This document shows positions 46,091 through 56,856 of a DNA stretch of 64,000 bases, piece by piece (position 1 is the first letter of the stretch; the number at the start of each line of letters is the position of its first letter). The notes below the pieces were generated by a model. It was not told the origin of the DNA. It ran no database searches and saw nothing but the letters and a program-made list of their open reading frames with translations. Source of the stretch: Gammaproteobacteria bacterium (GTDB lineage: Bacteria > Pseudomonadota > Gammaproteobacteria > Magnimaribacterales > AG-339-G14); contig BPAJ01000001.1 of assembly GCA_019652555.1 (NCBI GenBank), positions 708,762 through 772,761 of the forward strand. Direction: 5' to 3'. The position numbers were made by a program, and so were the translations under genes.

Positions 46091-47261
46091 TCAAGAAAGC
46101 TCTTCAAACGTAATTCCAGCTTTCATTAATCTACTGATTAATGGGTCGCCAAGTCCTACTGCAGAGGTTAATACCCCGCCAAATTCACTTCCAAATGGGA
46201 GGTCCTCCGAGAAGGCTAAGGTCAAAGCAGATTCACAAACCATTTTCGAAGTCGATTTGTATCCTGGATCACCTGAACCAAATATTTCAAATCTTTTCTC
46301 GGTGCCATCCTCTAGATTTGCTACAAATAAACCTCTGAACCAGCCATTGTCCCTGGCTTCTTTACTGGGACCGTCTCCAGGTTTAGGTAGAAAAGGTCTG
46401 ACAAGATATCTTAGAGGAGTTGCAATAATCAAAAGCTGACATTAAAAAATGAAGTAATCTTTGCAGCTGCTTTTGAGGGATAACTTCCTAGCTCTTTAAA
46501 AGTAAAATCTGGACCATAAGATTTTTGATTTAGTCAAATAAGGCAGCGCTTCTTCTTACCACTCGAGTATTTGCAAAAGCCATCAGACCCATACCAGAAA
46601 AAGCATCAGTACCTGGAATTGGTTTAACGAAAATCATCTACACTTTTATTTTTTGAGCATCAGAAACACTATCTTTTGGGTTCAATAAAAAGGATTCTCT
46701 CATCTCTTTAGGCAACGGTCCCATAGTAAACATAGTCTCAGTAGTTCCGCCACTGGCACCACCCTTTGCTGAATGGTAAACCGTGACATGAGAAACTGGT
46801 TGCTTTGACCTAGTGACCGAAAAATACACTCCTAAATCAGAAGGAATGGAATCATAACCGCATGACGGTACTATTCTGGTCCCGTCCAAGGCTGCCTTTT
46901 CATGAAATCTGTCGATTAAACCTCTGACCCAATGATTTTCTCCAGTGATATCGGTGTAATGGGTTTGACACTCCACGCATGCTTCTACAACTTTTGTGCT
47001 GTATCTTGCAAACGGACCTGCTGCAGATAAGACAACTTTAGTTTGACTCACAAAATTTTTAATTGCCTCATAATCATCAGAGTTAGCAACAAAGATATCG
47101 CATTCCAACTTCAATTCTTCCTTTAATTCTCTTAATTTATCTGCATTTCTACCTGCTATTGCCCAATTCAGATCAGGATAGTTTTCTTTGAAATACTCCG
47201 CACAAAGTTTTCCAGTAAAACCTGTAGCTCCATATAAGATGATTTGATATTTCCTTTCCAT
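46091..47261 (-). CDS. saccharopine dehydrogenase-like / trans-acting enoyl reductase family, frameshifted
   Basis: The N-terminal 200 residues carry the NAD(P) fold IILYGATGFTGKLCAEYF and TKVVLSAAGPFARYSTKVVEACVECQTHYTDITGE. The C-terminal 113 residues (RYLVRPFLPKPGDGPSKEARDNGWF...) are in another frame, and 46433-46637 needs several one-base corrections to link them through PIPGTDAFSGMGLMAFANTRVVRR. The sum is about 390 residues, normal for the family. Members include the mycobacterial trans enoyl reductase of phenolic lipid synthesis; the substrate here is unknown. Confidence 0.8.
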
Positions 47262-47290
47262 ATTTTTCTTAATTACTGATTATGCCATTA

Positions 47291-48045
47291 AATTATGGTG
47301 GGGTGGCGGGATTTAACTACGACCACTTGACCAGTCAATGCGCTACCAGGCGCGCTACACCGTTAAGTTTAGTCTTAAGAATTTTTTTAGAGATTCAACT
47401 ACTTCGATATCCAAATTTATGAAATCCCTTGGTCAAAACTTTTTATTGCCTTTAATTTAAACCTTTATTGTCAATTCTTTGATTTTCAAGAAAGTGATTA
47501 AATCTTTCTTGAACATCCTTCATTGATACTCTTTCGACAGCAAAATACTCTTAAAGATTTTTCCCAATATCTCAAAGTGGTCTTTACAGATAAAATCGCT
47601 TGCTTCTCCCATCGTAAGTATTTTGATCGGGAACTGCTTAATCCTATTTCAACTTACAGTGACTCTCTAAGTTTTTGATGCTCTAAAGGAACTACATTTC
47701 TATCGGAAATTTTATACGGCTCACCAGTTTTGATTTCTACCTGGATCTGCTGTTTTTATGTTTCACAACGAAGTTTCCTAACTTAGGTATTTAGATTTCT
47801 TCCCTCTTTCAAGCCCCTTACTTATTTCCTCAAAATAAGCTGATCTCCATCTTCAAACAGTCTTTTTTTGGGAGACATTTGCTCTTAGTATGTTGATAAT
47901 GTCAGCTTTTGTTAAAGTCATTTATCTCAAAATAGCATTAAGATTCTCTTTCAGGCCGGAAATGTCATCTTCTTTTTTATACATCTTCGGATAAATCTTT
48001 TACCCAAATCTGAATCAGTCCATTAAGAAAGAATTTACACATAGC
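47291..48045. repeat. noisy copy of the tRNA-Pro/merR/ihfA/pheT-end segment
   Basis: Aligns end to end with 48160-48970 but with many single-base losses, mostly in homopolymers (for example CCCCC of the tRNA anticodon stem reduced to CC). It includes a broken tRNA-Pro at about 47298-47366. No frame stays open. Together with 47262-47290 and 48046-48162 this makes about 900 bases without a valid gene. Best explained as an uncorrected read joined beside its corrected version. Confidence 0.75.
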
Positions 48046-48162
48046 AGCAATATAAAAATTTTAATAACTTCTAATATCAATATTTTCCAAAAATATTTAT
48101 TTTAGAAGAAAAAATAAATGAAAATTTTTAAATGCTTCATGAAAAAGTCAAGTTTTGCAAAT

Positions 48163-48239
48163 TGGTCGGGGTGGCGGGATTTGAACCCACGACCACTTGA
48201 CCCCCAGTCAAGTGCGCTACCAGGCTGCGCTACACCCCG
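48163..48239 (-). tRNA. tRNA-Pro (anticodon GGG)
   Basis: A 77-base cloverleaf on the minus strand. The 7-base acceptor stem CGGGGTG pairs with CACCCCG, followed by A and an encoded CCA. The D arm has GCGC / GCGC, the anticodon stem CTTGA / TCAAG encloses CTGGGGG with anticodon GGG, and the T arm has GTGGG / CCCGC with TTCAAAT. Located just after merR, as in many gammaproteobacteria. Confidence 0.95.
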
Positions 48240-48558
48240 TTAAGTTTTTAGTATCTTAAGAATTTCTTTTAGAGATTCAACTACTTCGATATCCAAATTT
48301 AGTGAAAAATCACCTTGATCTAAAACTTTTTTTATTGCCTTTATATTTAAACCTTTATTGGTCAATTCTTTGATTTTCAAGAAAGTGATTAAATCTTTCT
48401 TTTGGAACATCCTTCTTGGATACTCTTTCAACAGCAAAATACTCCTTAAAAGATTTTTCCCAATATCTCAAAATGTGGTCTTTTACAGATAAAATCGCGC
48501 TTGCCTCTCCCATCGTGAAGTATTTTTGATCGGGTAAGCTGCTTAGATCTATTTGCAA
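48240..48558 (-). CDS. MerR-family regulator downstream of ihfA, frameshifted
   Basis: Small MerR-like protein regularly found after ihfA. Its wing-helix reads [26 protein letters not shown] and, in another frame after about 48420, [34 protein letters not shown]. The start is the TTG at 48558, just after the ihfA stop. The joined protein has about 105 residues. It has no effector domain, so it is not a true metal sensor; its role is not known. Confidence 0.75.
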
Positions 48559-48560
48559 TT

Positions 48561-48834
48561 TTACAGTGACTCTCTAAGTTTTTTTTATGCTCTAAAGGAA
48601 CTACATTTCTATCAGAAATTTTATACGGCTCACCAGTTTTTGGATTTCTACCTGGTCTGCTGTTTTTATGTTTCACAACGAAGTTTCCTAACTTAGGTAT
48701 TTTGATTTCTTCCCCTCTTTCAAGCCCCTTACTTATTTCCTCAAAATAAGCGTTCACTATCTTCAAACAGTCTTTTTTGGGAGGCCTATTTGCTCTCTTA
48801 GTATGTTGATAATGTCAGCTTTTGTTAAAGTCAT
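48561..48834 (-). CDS. ihfA: integration host factor alpha subunit, frameshifted
   Basis: DNA-bending protein. Start MTLTKADIINILREQIGLPKKD at 48834, directly behind the pheT stop, then (after a one-A deletion near 48771) LKIVNAYFEEISKGLERGEEIKIPKLGNFVVKHKNSRPGRNPKTGEPYKISDRNVVPL. PGRNPKTG is the minor-groove arm. The end HKKLRESL is reached by one more shift near 48585. About 90 residues after repair, near the family's usual size. Confidence 0.9.
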
Positions 48835-50849
48835 TTATCTCAAAATAGCATTAAGTTCTCTTTCTAGGCCGGAAATGATCAAACTTGCTTCTTTATTTAT
48901 ATCATCTTCGGATAAAGTCTTTTTATTTGAACCCCAAGTTATTCTGAAGGCAATACTTTTTTTATCTTGAGCAATATTTTTACCAGCATAGACGTCAAAT
49001 ATTCTTAAGCTTTGTAAATAAGACTCTGAGGCACTTCTAATGCAACTTTCTATCTGTTCGTAAGAAATATCTTTATCAACTTCAAAGGAAAAATCTCTCT
49101 GCGAGGTTGGATAGATAGAAGAAGATACTAATTTCTCTAAATTTTTACGATGTAAAGAGTCAATTTTCAATTCTAGATAGTAAAAAGGTTTAGCCAGATC
49201 AATCGTTTTTAGATATCTTGGATTAAGGCTCCCAACAGATCCAATTTTTTTATTTTTTGAAAAATATCTGCTGAAGCATATGGGTGAAGTAAATCATTTG
49301 TTGTTTTTTTCCAAGAAAGCTCGCTGAGTCTAAACTCTGTAGCCAGATCCTCAATAATTCCTTTTAAGTGATAAAAATCTAAATTTTGGTTGGAGTTCCA
49401 ATTCTTCATTTTTTCATTGTCATAGAGCAATGCAGCTAAATTTAAAGATTCCTTAGGGTTTTTCTTAGAAAATGTTTTTCCAATTTCAAATAGCTTTAAA
49501 TAGTTTTGTTCTCTGTTTAAGTTAAATTCCAAGCTCTCAGCCAAACTTGGAAGTAATGAAGTTCTGAGAGTGCTCAATGAGTTATTAAGAGGATTTTTCA
49601 GAGCAATACTTTCTTCAGCAATATTTAAATTTTCCAAAACTTTTGCATCCAAAAAGAATAATTAATGACTTCAAGAAAACCTTTATTCTTCATGAAAACT
49701 TTAATTGCATTTAAGAAATCGTATTCAGATGTTTCATAATTTTGAGAAACCGGATCAGATTTAATTTGAGGTAAATTATCATAACCGATCATTCTGGCAA
49801 TCTCCTCAATGAGGTCTTCTTTAATTGATAAATCAAATCTGTGGCTTGGTACTTCAAAGTTGAAGATGGATTTAGTTTTTTTTAAAAGTTTAATTTCTAG
49901 TCTTTTTAAAATTGATAGGAGTGTGGTCTCTTTTATCGACATGCCAAGTTTCTGCTCAATATCATTGAGAGAAATGCCTATTATTTTCTTTTTAGGAAAA
50001 TATTTGTTTTTCTTTGTTTCAATTTTGGAAATATCTGCTTCAAAAATATCCTGAATTATGGAAATAACATCTTTCAAAGATTCTTCATGAAGTTCAAAGT
50101 CCACGCCTCTCTCAAATCTTTGCGAGGCATCAGTTTGAAAGCCATATCTCCTAGCTTTACCCTTTATGACAGAGGGTGAAAAAAAGGCAGACTCAATAAT
50201 AAAGTTTTTAGTTTTTTTGAAACCGAATGTTTTAAACCTCCTGAAATTCCTGCAAAGGCAATGGGCTCTTTTTCATCTGCAATAACTAAGCAATCTGACG
50301 TTAACTTCAATTCTTTCTCGCCAAGAATTTCGATAGTTTCTTTTGGCTTTGCAAATCGCACTTCAATGTTTCCATTTATCTTGTCTCGATCAAATACATG
50401 CATGGGTTGGCCGCTTTCCAACATGACAAAATTAATAATGTCGACAAGTGGATGAATTGATTGGATTCCAGAAGCTTTGAGGCTTTTTTTGATGTTTTCA
50501 GGAAACTTTTTCTTGAATTTTAGATTTGAGATCGAAATAGCAGAATAAGCAGAGCAGGCATCAGCAGCAGATAGCCCAATGCTTTTTCAAATTTATGCTG
50601 TCCTTTGAAAGAAACTGATCGAGAAGTAGAGAATTTCTGATTTTTAAATGCGCAGTAATCTCTTGCTAAACCTTTTACAGAAAAGCAATCTCCTCTATTT
50701 GGCGTCAAATCGAAATCAATTACTTTGTCTCCTTGCAGCGATTCTATTCCATCGACTTCTATGCCAATCATTGTAAGATCATCGCAAAGATTTTCTATTT
50801 TAGGTTTGGATTTTATAGACTCTAATAATCTTGAATAAAGAATTTTCAT
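48835..50849 (-). CDS. pheT: phenylalanyl-tRNA synthetase beta subunit, lacking the OB domain and broken by frameshifts
   Basis: Pieces in several frames give the full B-subunit order. N-terminus MKILYSRLLESIKSKPKIENL; B3/B4 with MLESGQPMHVFDRDKINGNIEVRFAKPKETI; B5 near KLGMSIKETTLLSILKRLEI and RMIGYDNLPQIKSDPV; then the catalytic-like fold, and the ferredoxin-fold anticodon domain TSQRDFSFEVDKDISYEQIESC ending at 48835. Total about 670 residues; E. coli PheT has 795. Residues 35-50 run straight from GIEVDGIESLQ to VIDFDLTPNRGDC, so the usual ~110-residue tRNA-binding OB domain is missing. Confidence 0.9.
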
Positions 50850-50852
50850 TTT

Positions 50853-51830
50853 TTATTGCGATAAGAATTTTATGTCATTTGTAAATAAAGAACGCATATC
50901 TTCTATCTCATACAAAAGTTTAGCCATCCTCTCAATCCCCATCCCAAAAGCAAAACCAGAGAATCGGTTTGAATCTAGTCCTGCCATGTTAATTACGTTT
51001 GGATGCACCAATCCACAACCCATGATTTCAAGCCATTTTTTGGTTTTTTTATCCATAATATCTACTTCAGCTGAAGGCTCTGTGAAAGGAAAATAAGATG
51101 GTCTAAATCTTACTTTGGTATCGGGACCAAATAAAAAGTCAATAAAAGTCATAATTTCGTTCTTGAGGTGACCAAAATTTACATTTTCACTTATTACCAA
51201 ACCTTCGATTTGGTGAAACATAGGAGTATGGGTTTTATCTGCATCACTTCGATAGACTTTGCCAGGGCAGATAATTTTTAGTGGAGCCCCTCTCTTTTCG
51301 ATGGCTCTAATTTGTACTGGAGAGGTATGTGTTCTTAATAAATCTCCGTTATCGAGATAAAAAGTATCGTGCATATCTCTTGCAGGATGATCCAAGGGAA
51401 TATTCAGCGCATCGAAATTATAATAACTACTTTCTATCTCTGGCCCATCTTCAATCAAATAACCTTGAGCAAAGAAAAAGTCTGTTATTTTTAAAGTGGT
51501 AACTGTTAATGGGTGAAGCTTGCCTTGTGATTTAAATGAGCCTGGAAGAGTAATGTCAATTCGTTCTTTTTCAAGAGATTCATTAATTAAATTTGCTTCA
51601 ATTTTTTCTTGTGCAGCAGATATTTTTTCTTCACAGAGTTTTCTAAGTTCGCCGATTGACTTACCAAATTTTGGTCTATCTTTTTTGGAAAGATTTTTAA
51701 TATTTTTTGAAAGCTCCGAAATATGACCTTTTTTTCCTAGGTATTTTACTTTGAGAGAGTTTAATTTATCTTGAGAATCAATCTCTAGAAAATCTTTTTC
51801 AAGATCTGCCTTTAAAGCATCTAAATCCAT
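50853..51830 (-). CDS. pheS: phenylalanyl-tRNA synthetase alpha subunit
   Basis: Catalytic subunit that charges tRNA-Phe. 325 residues, the norm. The N-terminal coiled coil (KADLEKDFLEIDSQDKLNSLKVKYLGKKGHISEL) is followed by the class II core with HPARDMHDTFYLDNG (motif 2 region), HTPMFHQIEGLVI and motif 3 GFAFGMGIERMAKLLYEI. The reading frame is intact, unlike its partner pheT. The stop lies three bases before the pheT ATG. Confidence 0.97.
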   Translation of the reverse strand: MDLDALKADLEKDFLEIDSQDKLNSLKVKYLGKKGHISELSKNIKNLSKKDRPKFGKSIGELRKLCEEKISAAQEKIEANLINESLEKERIDITLPGSFKSQGKLHPLTVTTLKITDFFFAQGYLIEDGPEIESSYYNFDALNIPLDHPARDMHDTFYLDNGDLLRTHTSPVQIRAIEKRGAPLKIICPGKVYRSDADKTHTPMFHQIEGLVISENVNFGHLKNEIMTFIDFLFGPDTKVRFRPSYFPFTEPSAEVDIMDKKTKKWLEIMGCGLVHPNVINMAGLDSNRFSGFAFGMGIERMAKLLYEIEDMRSLFTNDIKFLSQ

Positions 51831-51836
51831 GCTTCA

Positions 51837-52194
51837 TTATGCTGCATTTTCCTTAGCAAGAGATACTAAATTTGAAAAAGCTTCACTATCTTCAGCAGCC
51901 AATTCAGCAAGAACACGCCTATCCAAATCTATATTCATTTTCTTGAGGGCTGACATAAATTTACTATAAGTTAAGCCATTTTCTCTTACCGCTGCATTGA
52001 TTCTAATTATCCATAAAGACCTGAAATCTCTTTTTTTAACCCTTCTATCTCTGTAAGCATATTGGTCCTGCTCGAGTTACTGCTTGCTTAGCAACTTTAA
52101 AAGTTCTGCTTCTAGCACCACGATAACCTTTAGCAAGTTTAAGTACTTTCTTGTGTTTTCTTCGAGACTCTACCCCTCTTTTAACCCTTGCCAT
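51837..52194 (-). CDS. rplT: 50S ribosomal protein L20, frameshifted
   Basis: Reads [26 protein letters not shown] from 52194, then KQAVTRAG near 52075. There an extra base shifts the frame; in the other frame the protein goes on as [26 protein letters not shown] and ends SLAKENAA at 51837. Corrected length is about 118 residues, as in E. coli. The start overlaps the rpmI stop (TAATG). Confidence 0.92.
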
Positions 52195-52391
52195 TACGAT
52201 CTCTCCCTAAACATTCTTTTTACTAACTTTTCATCGCCATCTGCAAGCGATGTAGTACCTCTAAGTTGTCTTTTTGATTTAGGAGACATCTTAGTTAATA
52301 TGTGTCTTTTATTAGCTTGCTTTCTTTTCAAACCAGAACCAGTCTTTTTGAATCTTTTTGCAGCGCCGCTGTGAACTTTAATTTTTGGCAT
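52194..52391 (-). CDS. rpmI: 50S ribosomal protein L35
   Basis: 65 residues, standard length, starting [20 protein letters not shown] and ending RMFRERS. Very basic, as expected for a ribosomal protein. Its stop overlaps the rplT start, and infC lies 7 bases upstream. The three form the classic infC-rpmI-rplT operon. Confidence 0.97.
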   Translation of the reverse strand: MPKIKVHSGAAKRFKKTGSGLKRKQANKRHILTKMSPKSKRQLRGTTSLADGDEKLVKRMFRERS

Positions 52392-52398
52392 GATTTTT

Positions 52399-52941
52399 CT
52401 ACTTCGATTTGGACGGAGATAATAACATAACGAGCTGTCTTCCTTCAGATAAAGGTGCTTGTTCCACAGAACCCAATCCATTAAGGTCTTCTTCAACTCT
52501 CTTAAGAAGATCCAATCCAATATTTTGATGAGCCATTTCTCTTCCTCTGAATCTCATTGTAATTTTTGCTTTATCTCCTTCGTCTAAAAATTTAATAATT
52601 TTTTTAAGTTTAATTTGGTAATCGTTTTCCTCAGTTCCAGGTCTAAATTTTACTTCCTTGATTTGTGTTTTCTTTTGTTTCTTTTTGGAAGCGGATTTCT
52701 GTTTTTTCTTATCGAATAAATGTTTTCCATAATTCATAAGTTTGCAAACGGGCGTATCCTTATCATCGTTAAGCTGAACAAGATCAAGGCTTTCTTTTGA
52801 TGCTATTTGAAGAGCATCTTCAATACTTTTTATACCTAATTGTTCTCCAGAACTTGAAATTAACCTAACCTTTTCAGCTTTTATAAACTTATTGATGGGT
52901 TGTTTATTTTCTTTTTTATAATTTCTTTTTGCTAAAGCCAT
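52399..52941 (-). CDS. infC: translation initiation factor IF-3
   Basis: 180 residues with both IF-3 domains: the N-domain around [23 protein letters not shown] and the C-domain with [18 protein letters not shown] and [13 protein letters not shown]. The start is the ATG at 52941. It is directly preceded by an in-frame ATT, the rare codon used for infC in E. coli, but a stop lies two codons above, so ATG or ATT are both possible. Autoregulation through start-codon choice would depend on this. Confidence 0.97.
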   Translation of the reverse strand: MALAKRNYKKENKQPINKFIKAEKVRLISSSGEQLGIKSIEDALQIASKESLDLVQLNDDKDTPVCKLMNYGKHLFDKKKQKSASKKKQKKTQIKEVKFRPGTEENDYQIKLKKIIKFLDEGDKAKITMRFRGREMAHQNIGLDLLKRVEEDLNGLGSVEQAPLSEGRQLVMLLSPSKSK

Positions 52942-52982
52942 AATTACTTAGCGAAAAAAGAAAGAAATCTTTTATGTACCAA

Positions 52983-54911
52983 TCAAACCTCCTTAGATTT
53001 AATTTTTTTATTTAAAATCTTACTAAATGCATCTATCGACATGCTTCCTAAATCAGAACCTGATCTATCTCTAATAGCTAATGTCGAAGTTTCGATTTCC
53101 TTATCACCTAAAACAATGATGAAAGGGACCTTTTGCATAGAGTGGTGGCGAATTTTATAAGCGATTTTCTCATTCCTCAAGTCTGAATTTACCCTAAAAC
53201 CCTTATTTTTAAGAATATTTGTAATTTCATCCGTTTTTTTGGCGTGTTTTTCTGAAATATTTATAGCTACAGCTTGTATTGGAGCTAACCATACTGGAAA
53301 GTCCCCAGCATATTGTTCGATAAGAATTCCTATAAATCTCTCAAAAGAACCCAGAAAAGCCCTGTGCAACATAACTGGAATATGTCTTTCACCATCTTTT
53401 CCAACATATGAAGCATCTAATCTTTCAGGCATATTGAAATCAGCCTGCAAAGTACCGCACTGCCATTCTCTATTGAGGGAGTCCGTTAAAACAAAATCTA
53501 TTTTAGGCCCATAAAAGGCACCGTCGCCTTCAGCAATTTCATAAGAAATACCTTGGCTATTGATAGCTGCTTCCAAAGCCTGTTCTGCTTTATCCCAAAT
53601 TTCATCTGTTCCAACTCGTTGTTCTGGTCTTGTTGATAACTTAATATCCAACTTATCAAAACCTAGTTCTTTGTAAATATTTGAAAGAATATTTATAAAA
53701 GAGCCGGCCTCGTCTTCAATTTGGTCCTCTGAACAGAAAATATGGCCATCATCCTGAGTCATTTGTCTGACTCTCATCAGGCCATGCAAAGTGCCTGAAG
53801 GCTCATATCTATGGCAAGAGCCAAATTCAGAATATCTTATTGGTAAGTCTCTATAAGATTTAAGTCCTTGATTATAAACTTGAACATGGCAAGGACAACT
53901 CATTGGTTTTAAAGCATTAACTCTTTTTTCATTAGCATGTTCCTCATCGATCTCAGTTATGTACATGTTTTCTCGATATTTATCCCAGTGACCAGATTTC
54001 TCCCAAAGCTTTCTATCCACTACTTCGGGAGTTTTAATTTCTTCATATCCTGAAGTTTTAAGTTTCTCTCTTATGTAGTCCTCTAAGATTCTAAATATAG
54101 TCCAACCTTTTGGATGCCAAAAAACCATACCTGGAGCTTCTTCCTGAAAATGAAATAAATCATATTTCTGTCCAAGTTTTCTATGATCCCTTTTCGAAGC
54201 TTCTTCAATATTGGAAAGGTATAGATTCAATTCTTTTTCTGTATTCCAAGCAGTTCCATAAATTCTTTGAAGCATTTTCCCTTTTGAGTCTCCGCGCCAA
54301 TATGCTCCAGAAATATTCAATAATTTAAAACTTTTCAAATGTCTCATTGAAGTTACATGCGGGCCTTTGCACATATCAACGTATTCTTCATGAAAATATA
54401 AGGCGATAATTTCATCTTCGGGAATCTCATCGATAATTTTTAATTTGTAATCTTCTTTTCTGTCTTTAAAAACTTTTTTGGCCTCTTTTCTAGATACTAC
54501 CTTTTTAATTACAGAATATTCGCTTGAAGCAAGTTCTCTCATTCTGTTTTCAATTTCCCTTAAATCTTCTTCAGTTAATTTGTTCTCTAAATCAATGTCG
54601 TAATAAAATCCGTCATCAATTACAGGGCCTATAGCCATTTTTGCTTCTGGGAATAATTGTTTCAAAGCATGGCCAAATAAATGAGCACAAGAATGTCTAA
54701 TGATTTCTATGCCTTCTTGATCAGAATTTCTTACAATTTCTAAAGAACAATCTTTTTCCAAGAGATCAGAACCATCTTTCAGAACACCATCTACTTTTCC
54801 AGCAACAGTTGCTTTTAATAATCCTTTGCCAATATTTGCAGCAACATCTTCAATTGAAACTGGTGAATCAAAAGATTTTTTTGAATTATCTGGAAGTGTG
54901 ATTGTGACCAT
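52983..54911 (-). CDS. thrS: threonyl-tRNA synthetase
   Basis: 642 residues, intact. The TGS domain opens [24 protein letters not shown]; the editing domain contains the zinc/editing [11 protein letters not shown]; the class II core has motif 2 in [24 protein letters not shown] and motif 3 around [21 protein letters not shown]; the anticodon domain follows. First gene of the translation cluster; its start is 47 bases from the pdxH stop. Confidence 0.98.
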   Translation of the reverse strand: MVTITLPDNSKKSFDSPVSIEDVAANIGKGLLKATVAGKVDGVLKDGSDLLEKDCSLEIVRNSDQEGIEIIRHSCAHLFGHALKQLFPEAKMAIGPVIDDGFYYDIDLENKLTEEDLREIENRMRELASSEYSVIKKVVSRKEAKKVFKDRKEDYKLKIIDEIPEDEIIALYFHEEYVDMCKGPHVTSMRHLKSFKLLNISGAYWRGDSKGKMLQRIYGTAWNTEKELNLYLSNIEEASKRDHRKLGQKYDLFHFQEEAPGMVFWHPKGWTIFRILEDYIREKLKTSGYEEIKTPEVVDRKLWEKSGHWDKYRENMYITEIDEEHANEKRVNALKPMSCPCHVQVYNQGLKSYRDLPIRYSEFGSCHRYEPSGTLHGLMRVRQMTQDDGHIFCSEDQIEDEAGSFINILSNIYKELGFDKLDIKLSTRPEQRVGTDEIWDKAEQALEAAINSQGISYEIAEGDGAFYGPKIDFVLTDSLNREWQCGTLQADFNMPERLDASYVGKDGERHIPVMLHRAFLGSFERFIGILIEQYAGDFPVWLAPIQAVAINISEKHAKKTDEITNILKNKGFRVNSDLRNEKIAYKIRHHSMQKVPFIIVLGDKEIETSTLAIRDRSGSDLGSMSIDAFSKILNKKIKSKEV

Positions 54912-54958
54912 AATTTTGACCTATACGAGGGGCCTAAGAGATTATTATAACCAAAATA

Positions 54959-55558
54959 TTAAGGTGATAAAAGGCAACTGCTCCACTTTTGATCATCTGA
55001 AAGAAAATACTTTAGTCTTTCATGAGTTCTATTATCTCTTTCTTGCCAAAATTCTACTGCATTTGGAAGCACAATTATAAATCCACAATGATTTGGTCTT
55101 TTTATTGAAGATTCGTCATTTTTTTCAAGGTAATTATCTATTTGATTTGTTAAATCTTCATAAGAAGAAATAACAGAGCTTTGATTAGAGATTATTGCTG
55201 AAACCCTTGATTTTAGTGGCCTGGAATTAAAATAATCATCAGAATCTTCTTCAGATGCTTTTTCGATAAATCCTTCTATTCTGATTTGTTTTTTTAATTC
55301 TCTCCACCAAAAATTCACTGCAACTTTTGGATTCAGACTTATCTCTTTTCCTTTTCTGCTATTGTAATTTGTATAAAAAACTAACCCTTCATCTGATATT
55401 TTTTTTAAAAGAACCATTCTTGAGCTAGGTTGGTTCATTTGATCTACAGAAGCAATATTCATAGCATTCCAGTCAACAAGATTTAAAGATTCTGCTTCTT
55501 CAAGGATTTTTAATATGCCTAAGAAAGGCTCCTGAGAGACTTTTCCTTTCTCAATCAC
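54959..55558 (-). CDS. pdxH: pyridoxamine 5'-phosphate oxidase
   Basis: FMN enzyme that makes pyridoxal 5'-phosphate from the pyridoxamine or pyridoxine phosphate. 199 residues, somewhat shorter than E. coli's 218 at the N-terminus. Motifs: SSRMVLLKKISDEGLVFYTNYNSRKGKEI, NFWWRELKKQIRIEGFIEK, and the C-terminal EFWQERDNRTHERLKY-type end. It overlaps nothing; the DoxX gene starts upstream on the same strand with no gap. Confidence 0.95.
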   Translation of the reverse strand: MIEKGKVSQEPFLGILKILEEAESLNLVDWNAMNIASVDQMNQPSSRMVLLKKISDEGLVFYTNYNSRKGKEISLNPKVAVNFWWRELKKQIRIEGFIEKASEEDSDDYFNSRPLKSRVSAIISNQSSVISSYEDLTNQIDNYLEKNDESSIKRPNHCGFIIVLPNAVEFWQERDNRTHERLKYFLSDDQKWSSCLLSP

Positions 55559-56047
55559 TTATTTTCTTCTTACCCAATAATCTAGAGATAGATAATTTCC
55601 TCCTCCATATATAAGAGGTATGGCTAGAATCAGTATATAAGTAGCTGCCATTTCATATCCGCCTGCATCTGCATTCCATCCGTTTGGAAAATGAAAATAA
55701 GCAGCAACAAACATTGCAAAAATAATGGGAACGCTAGCCCATCTTGTAAATAGACCTAATAATAAAAGAATTGCTCCTCCAGCTTCTGCGAGTATTACAA
55801 GCCAAGCAAAGAAAGTTGGAAAGATAAAGTTTAAATTATCAGACCCTCCAGGGCCTAAGAATTCAGCAAATCTTGGATTTACGCTTGGTAGACCATCATT
55901 CCAAGAAAGTTTGTTTGCTGAAGTTCCTGCTCCCCAAAAAATAAAAAAAAGATAAATCCTTATAATGAATAAAATTACAAAATCTAAAAAGATAAGACTT
56001 TTAAGAAAGTCATCAATCTTAAAGAGAATATTTTTCATTAGGTTCAT
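55559..56047 (-). CDS. DoxX-family membrane protein
   Basis: A 162-residue protein with four predicted membrane segments. The segment FILFIIRIYLFFIFWGAGTSANK-like opening, and EAGGAILLLLGLFTRWASVPIIFAMFVAAYFHF, are typical of DoxX. The family has roles in redox stress, and one member takes part in thiosulfate:quinone oxidation; the role here is unknown. Directly adjacent to pdxH. Confidence 0.82.
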   Translation of the reverse strand: MNLMKNILFKIDDFLKSLIFLDFVILFIIRIYLFFIFWGAGTSANKLSWNDGLPSVNPRFAEFLGPGGSDNLNFIFPTFFAWLVILAEAGGAILLLLGLFTRWASVPIIFAMFVAAYFHFPNGWNADAGGYEMAATYILILAIPLIYGGGNYLSLDYWVRRK

Positions 56048-56059
56048 AAAACTAAATTA

Positions 56060-56791
56060 TCACTTTTGATGTATTTTTTCTAACTCTTCATAAGCCTCTT
56101 GGATTTCAATAAATTTTTCTTTGGCTTTTTGTATAAACTCTTCTGGAAGTCCCTTTCCAATAAGGGTATCTGGATGAAACTCTTTTCTTTTTTTTAAATA
56201 AGCTTTTTTTATTTCATTGAAAGTAGCATTTTCATTTACTCCTAAAGTTTTGAAGTAATCATTTGTTTTATCAACAAATTTTTCATATAGAGACTCGTAA
56301 ACCTTTTCATCAAACCTAAAAATCCTTGGAATTTTTTTTAAAAGATCATCTTCGCTAGGATGGAGAACGCCATCAGCAAGAGCCAGTTCAAAAAGTATTT
56401 CATAAAAAACCAATAGTGAATTAGGGCTTGAAGAGAGAATCTGGTAAAGATTAGAAGCATAAGCTTCAAAACTAACGTTATCATCTTTTGCTTTTTGAAA
56501 TATATTAATCGCAAAATGTCTATGTTCTTTATTCAGATTTAATTTGCTTGAAATGATTTCTTCTATTTTTTTTATCTCAGCTTCGTCAACTCTTCCATCA
56601 GCTTTTGCTATTTTTGCAAGACAAGCAAATAAAGCTGCAAAAAAGGCGACTTGTTGATCAAAATTATTAGGTCTTCTTCTTTTTGATCTTGAAGATATAT
56701 TTGAGCCAATTACGCTTCCTACTAAAGCTCCAATTGGCCCCAAAACTACAAACCCAAGAAGACCGCCAGTAATTCCGCCCCAAATACTCAT
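56060..56791 (-). CDS. djlA: DjlA-like co-chaperone (TerB and J domains)
   Basis: A 243-residue protein. The N-terminal glycine-rich hydrophobic part (GGLLGFVVLGPIGALVGSVIGS) is a membrane segment, as in DjlA. Residues 45-150 form a TerB-like helical domain with the acidic DGRVDEAE and DGVLHPSED. Residues 175-243 are a J domain with the Hsp70-contact tripeptide in FHPDTL. It should stimulate DnaK at the inner membrane. Confidence 0.88.
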   Translation of the reverse strand: MSIWGGITGGLLGFVVLGPIGALVGSVIGSNISSRSKRRRPNNFDQQVAFFAALFACLAKIAKADGRVDEAEIKKIEEIISSKLNLNKEHRHFAINIFQKAKDDNVSFEAYASNLYQILSSSPNSLLVFYEILFELALADGVLHPSEDDLLKKIPRIFRFDEKVYESLYEKFVDKTNDYFKTLGVNENATFNEIKKAYLKKRKEFHPDTLIGKGLPEEFIQKAKEKFIEIQEAYEELEKIHQK

Positions 56792-56856
56792 AATTAAAGT
56801 GTTTAAATTTCTATTTTTTTTTGGTTCAATGTACTTTTAAAAAGGGAGATGAACAA

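Noticed and set aside
47298-47366. Second tRNA-Pro gene
   Set aside because: Anticodon stem and acceptor stem are broken by missing bases and the flank copies the real gene's flank; it is part of the noisy duplicate.
48240-48558. Metal-responsive MerR regulator
   Set aside because: It has only the DNA-binding head plus a short tail, without metal-binding cysteines, and its place after ihfA is the standard gammaproteobacterial arrangement.
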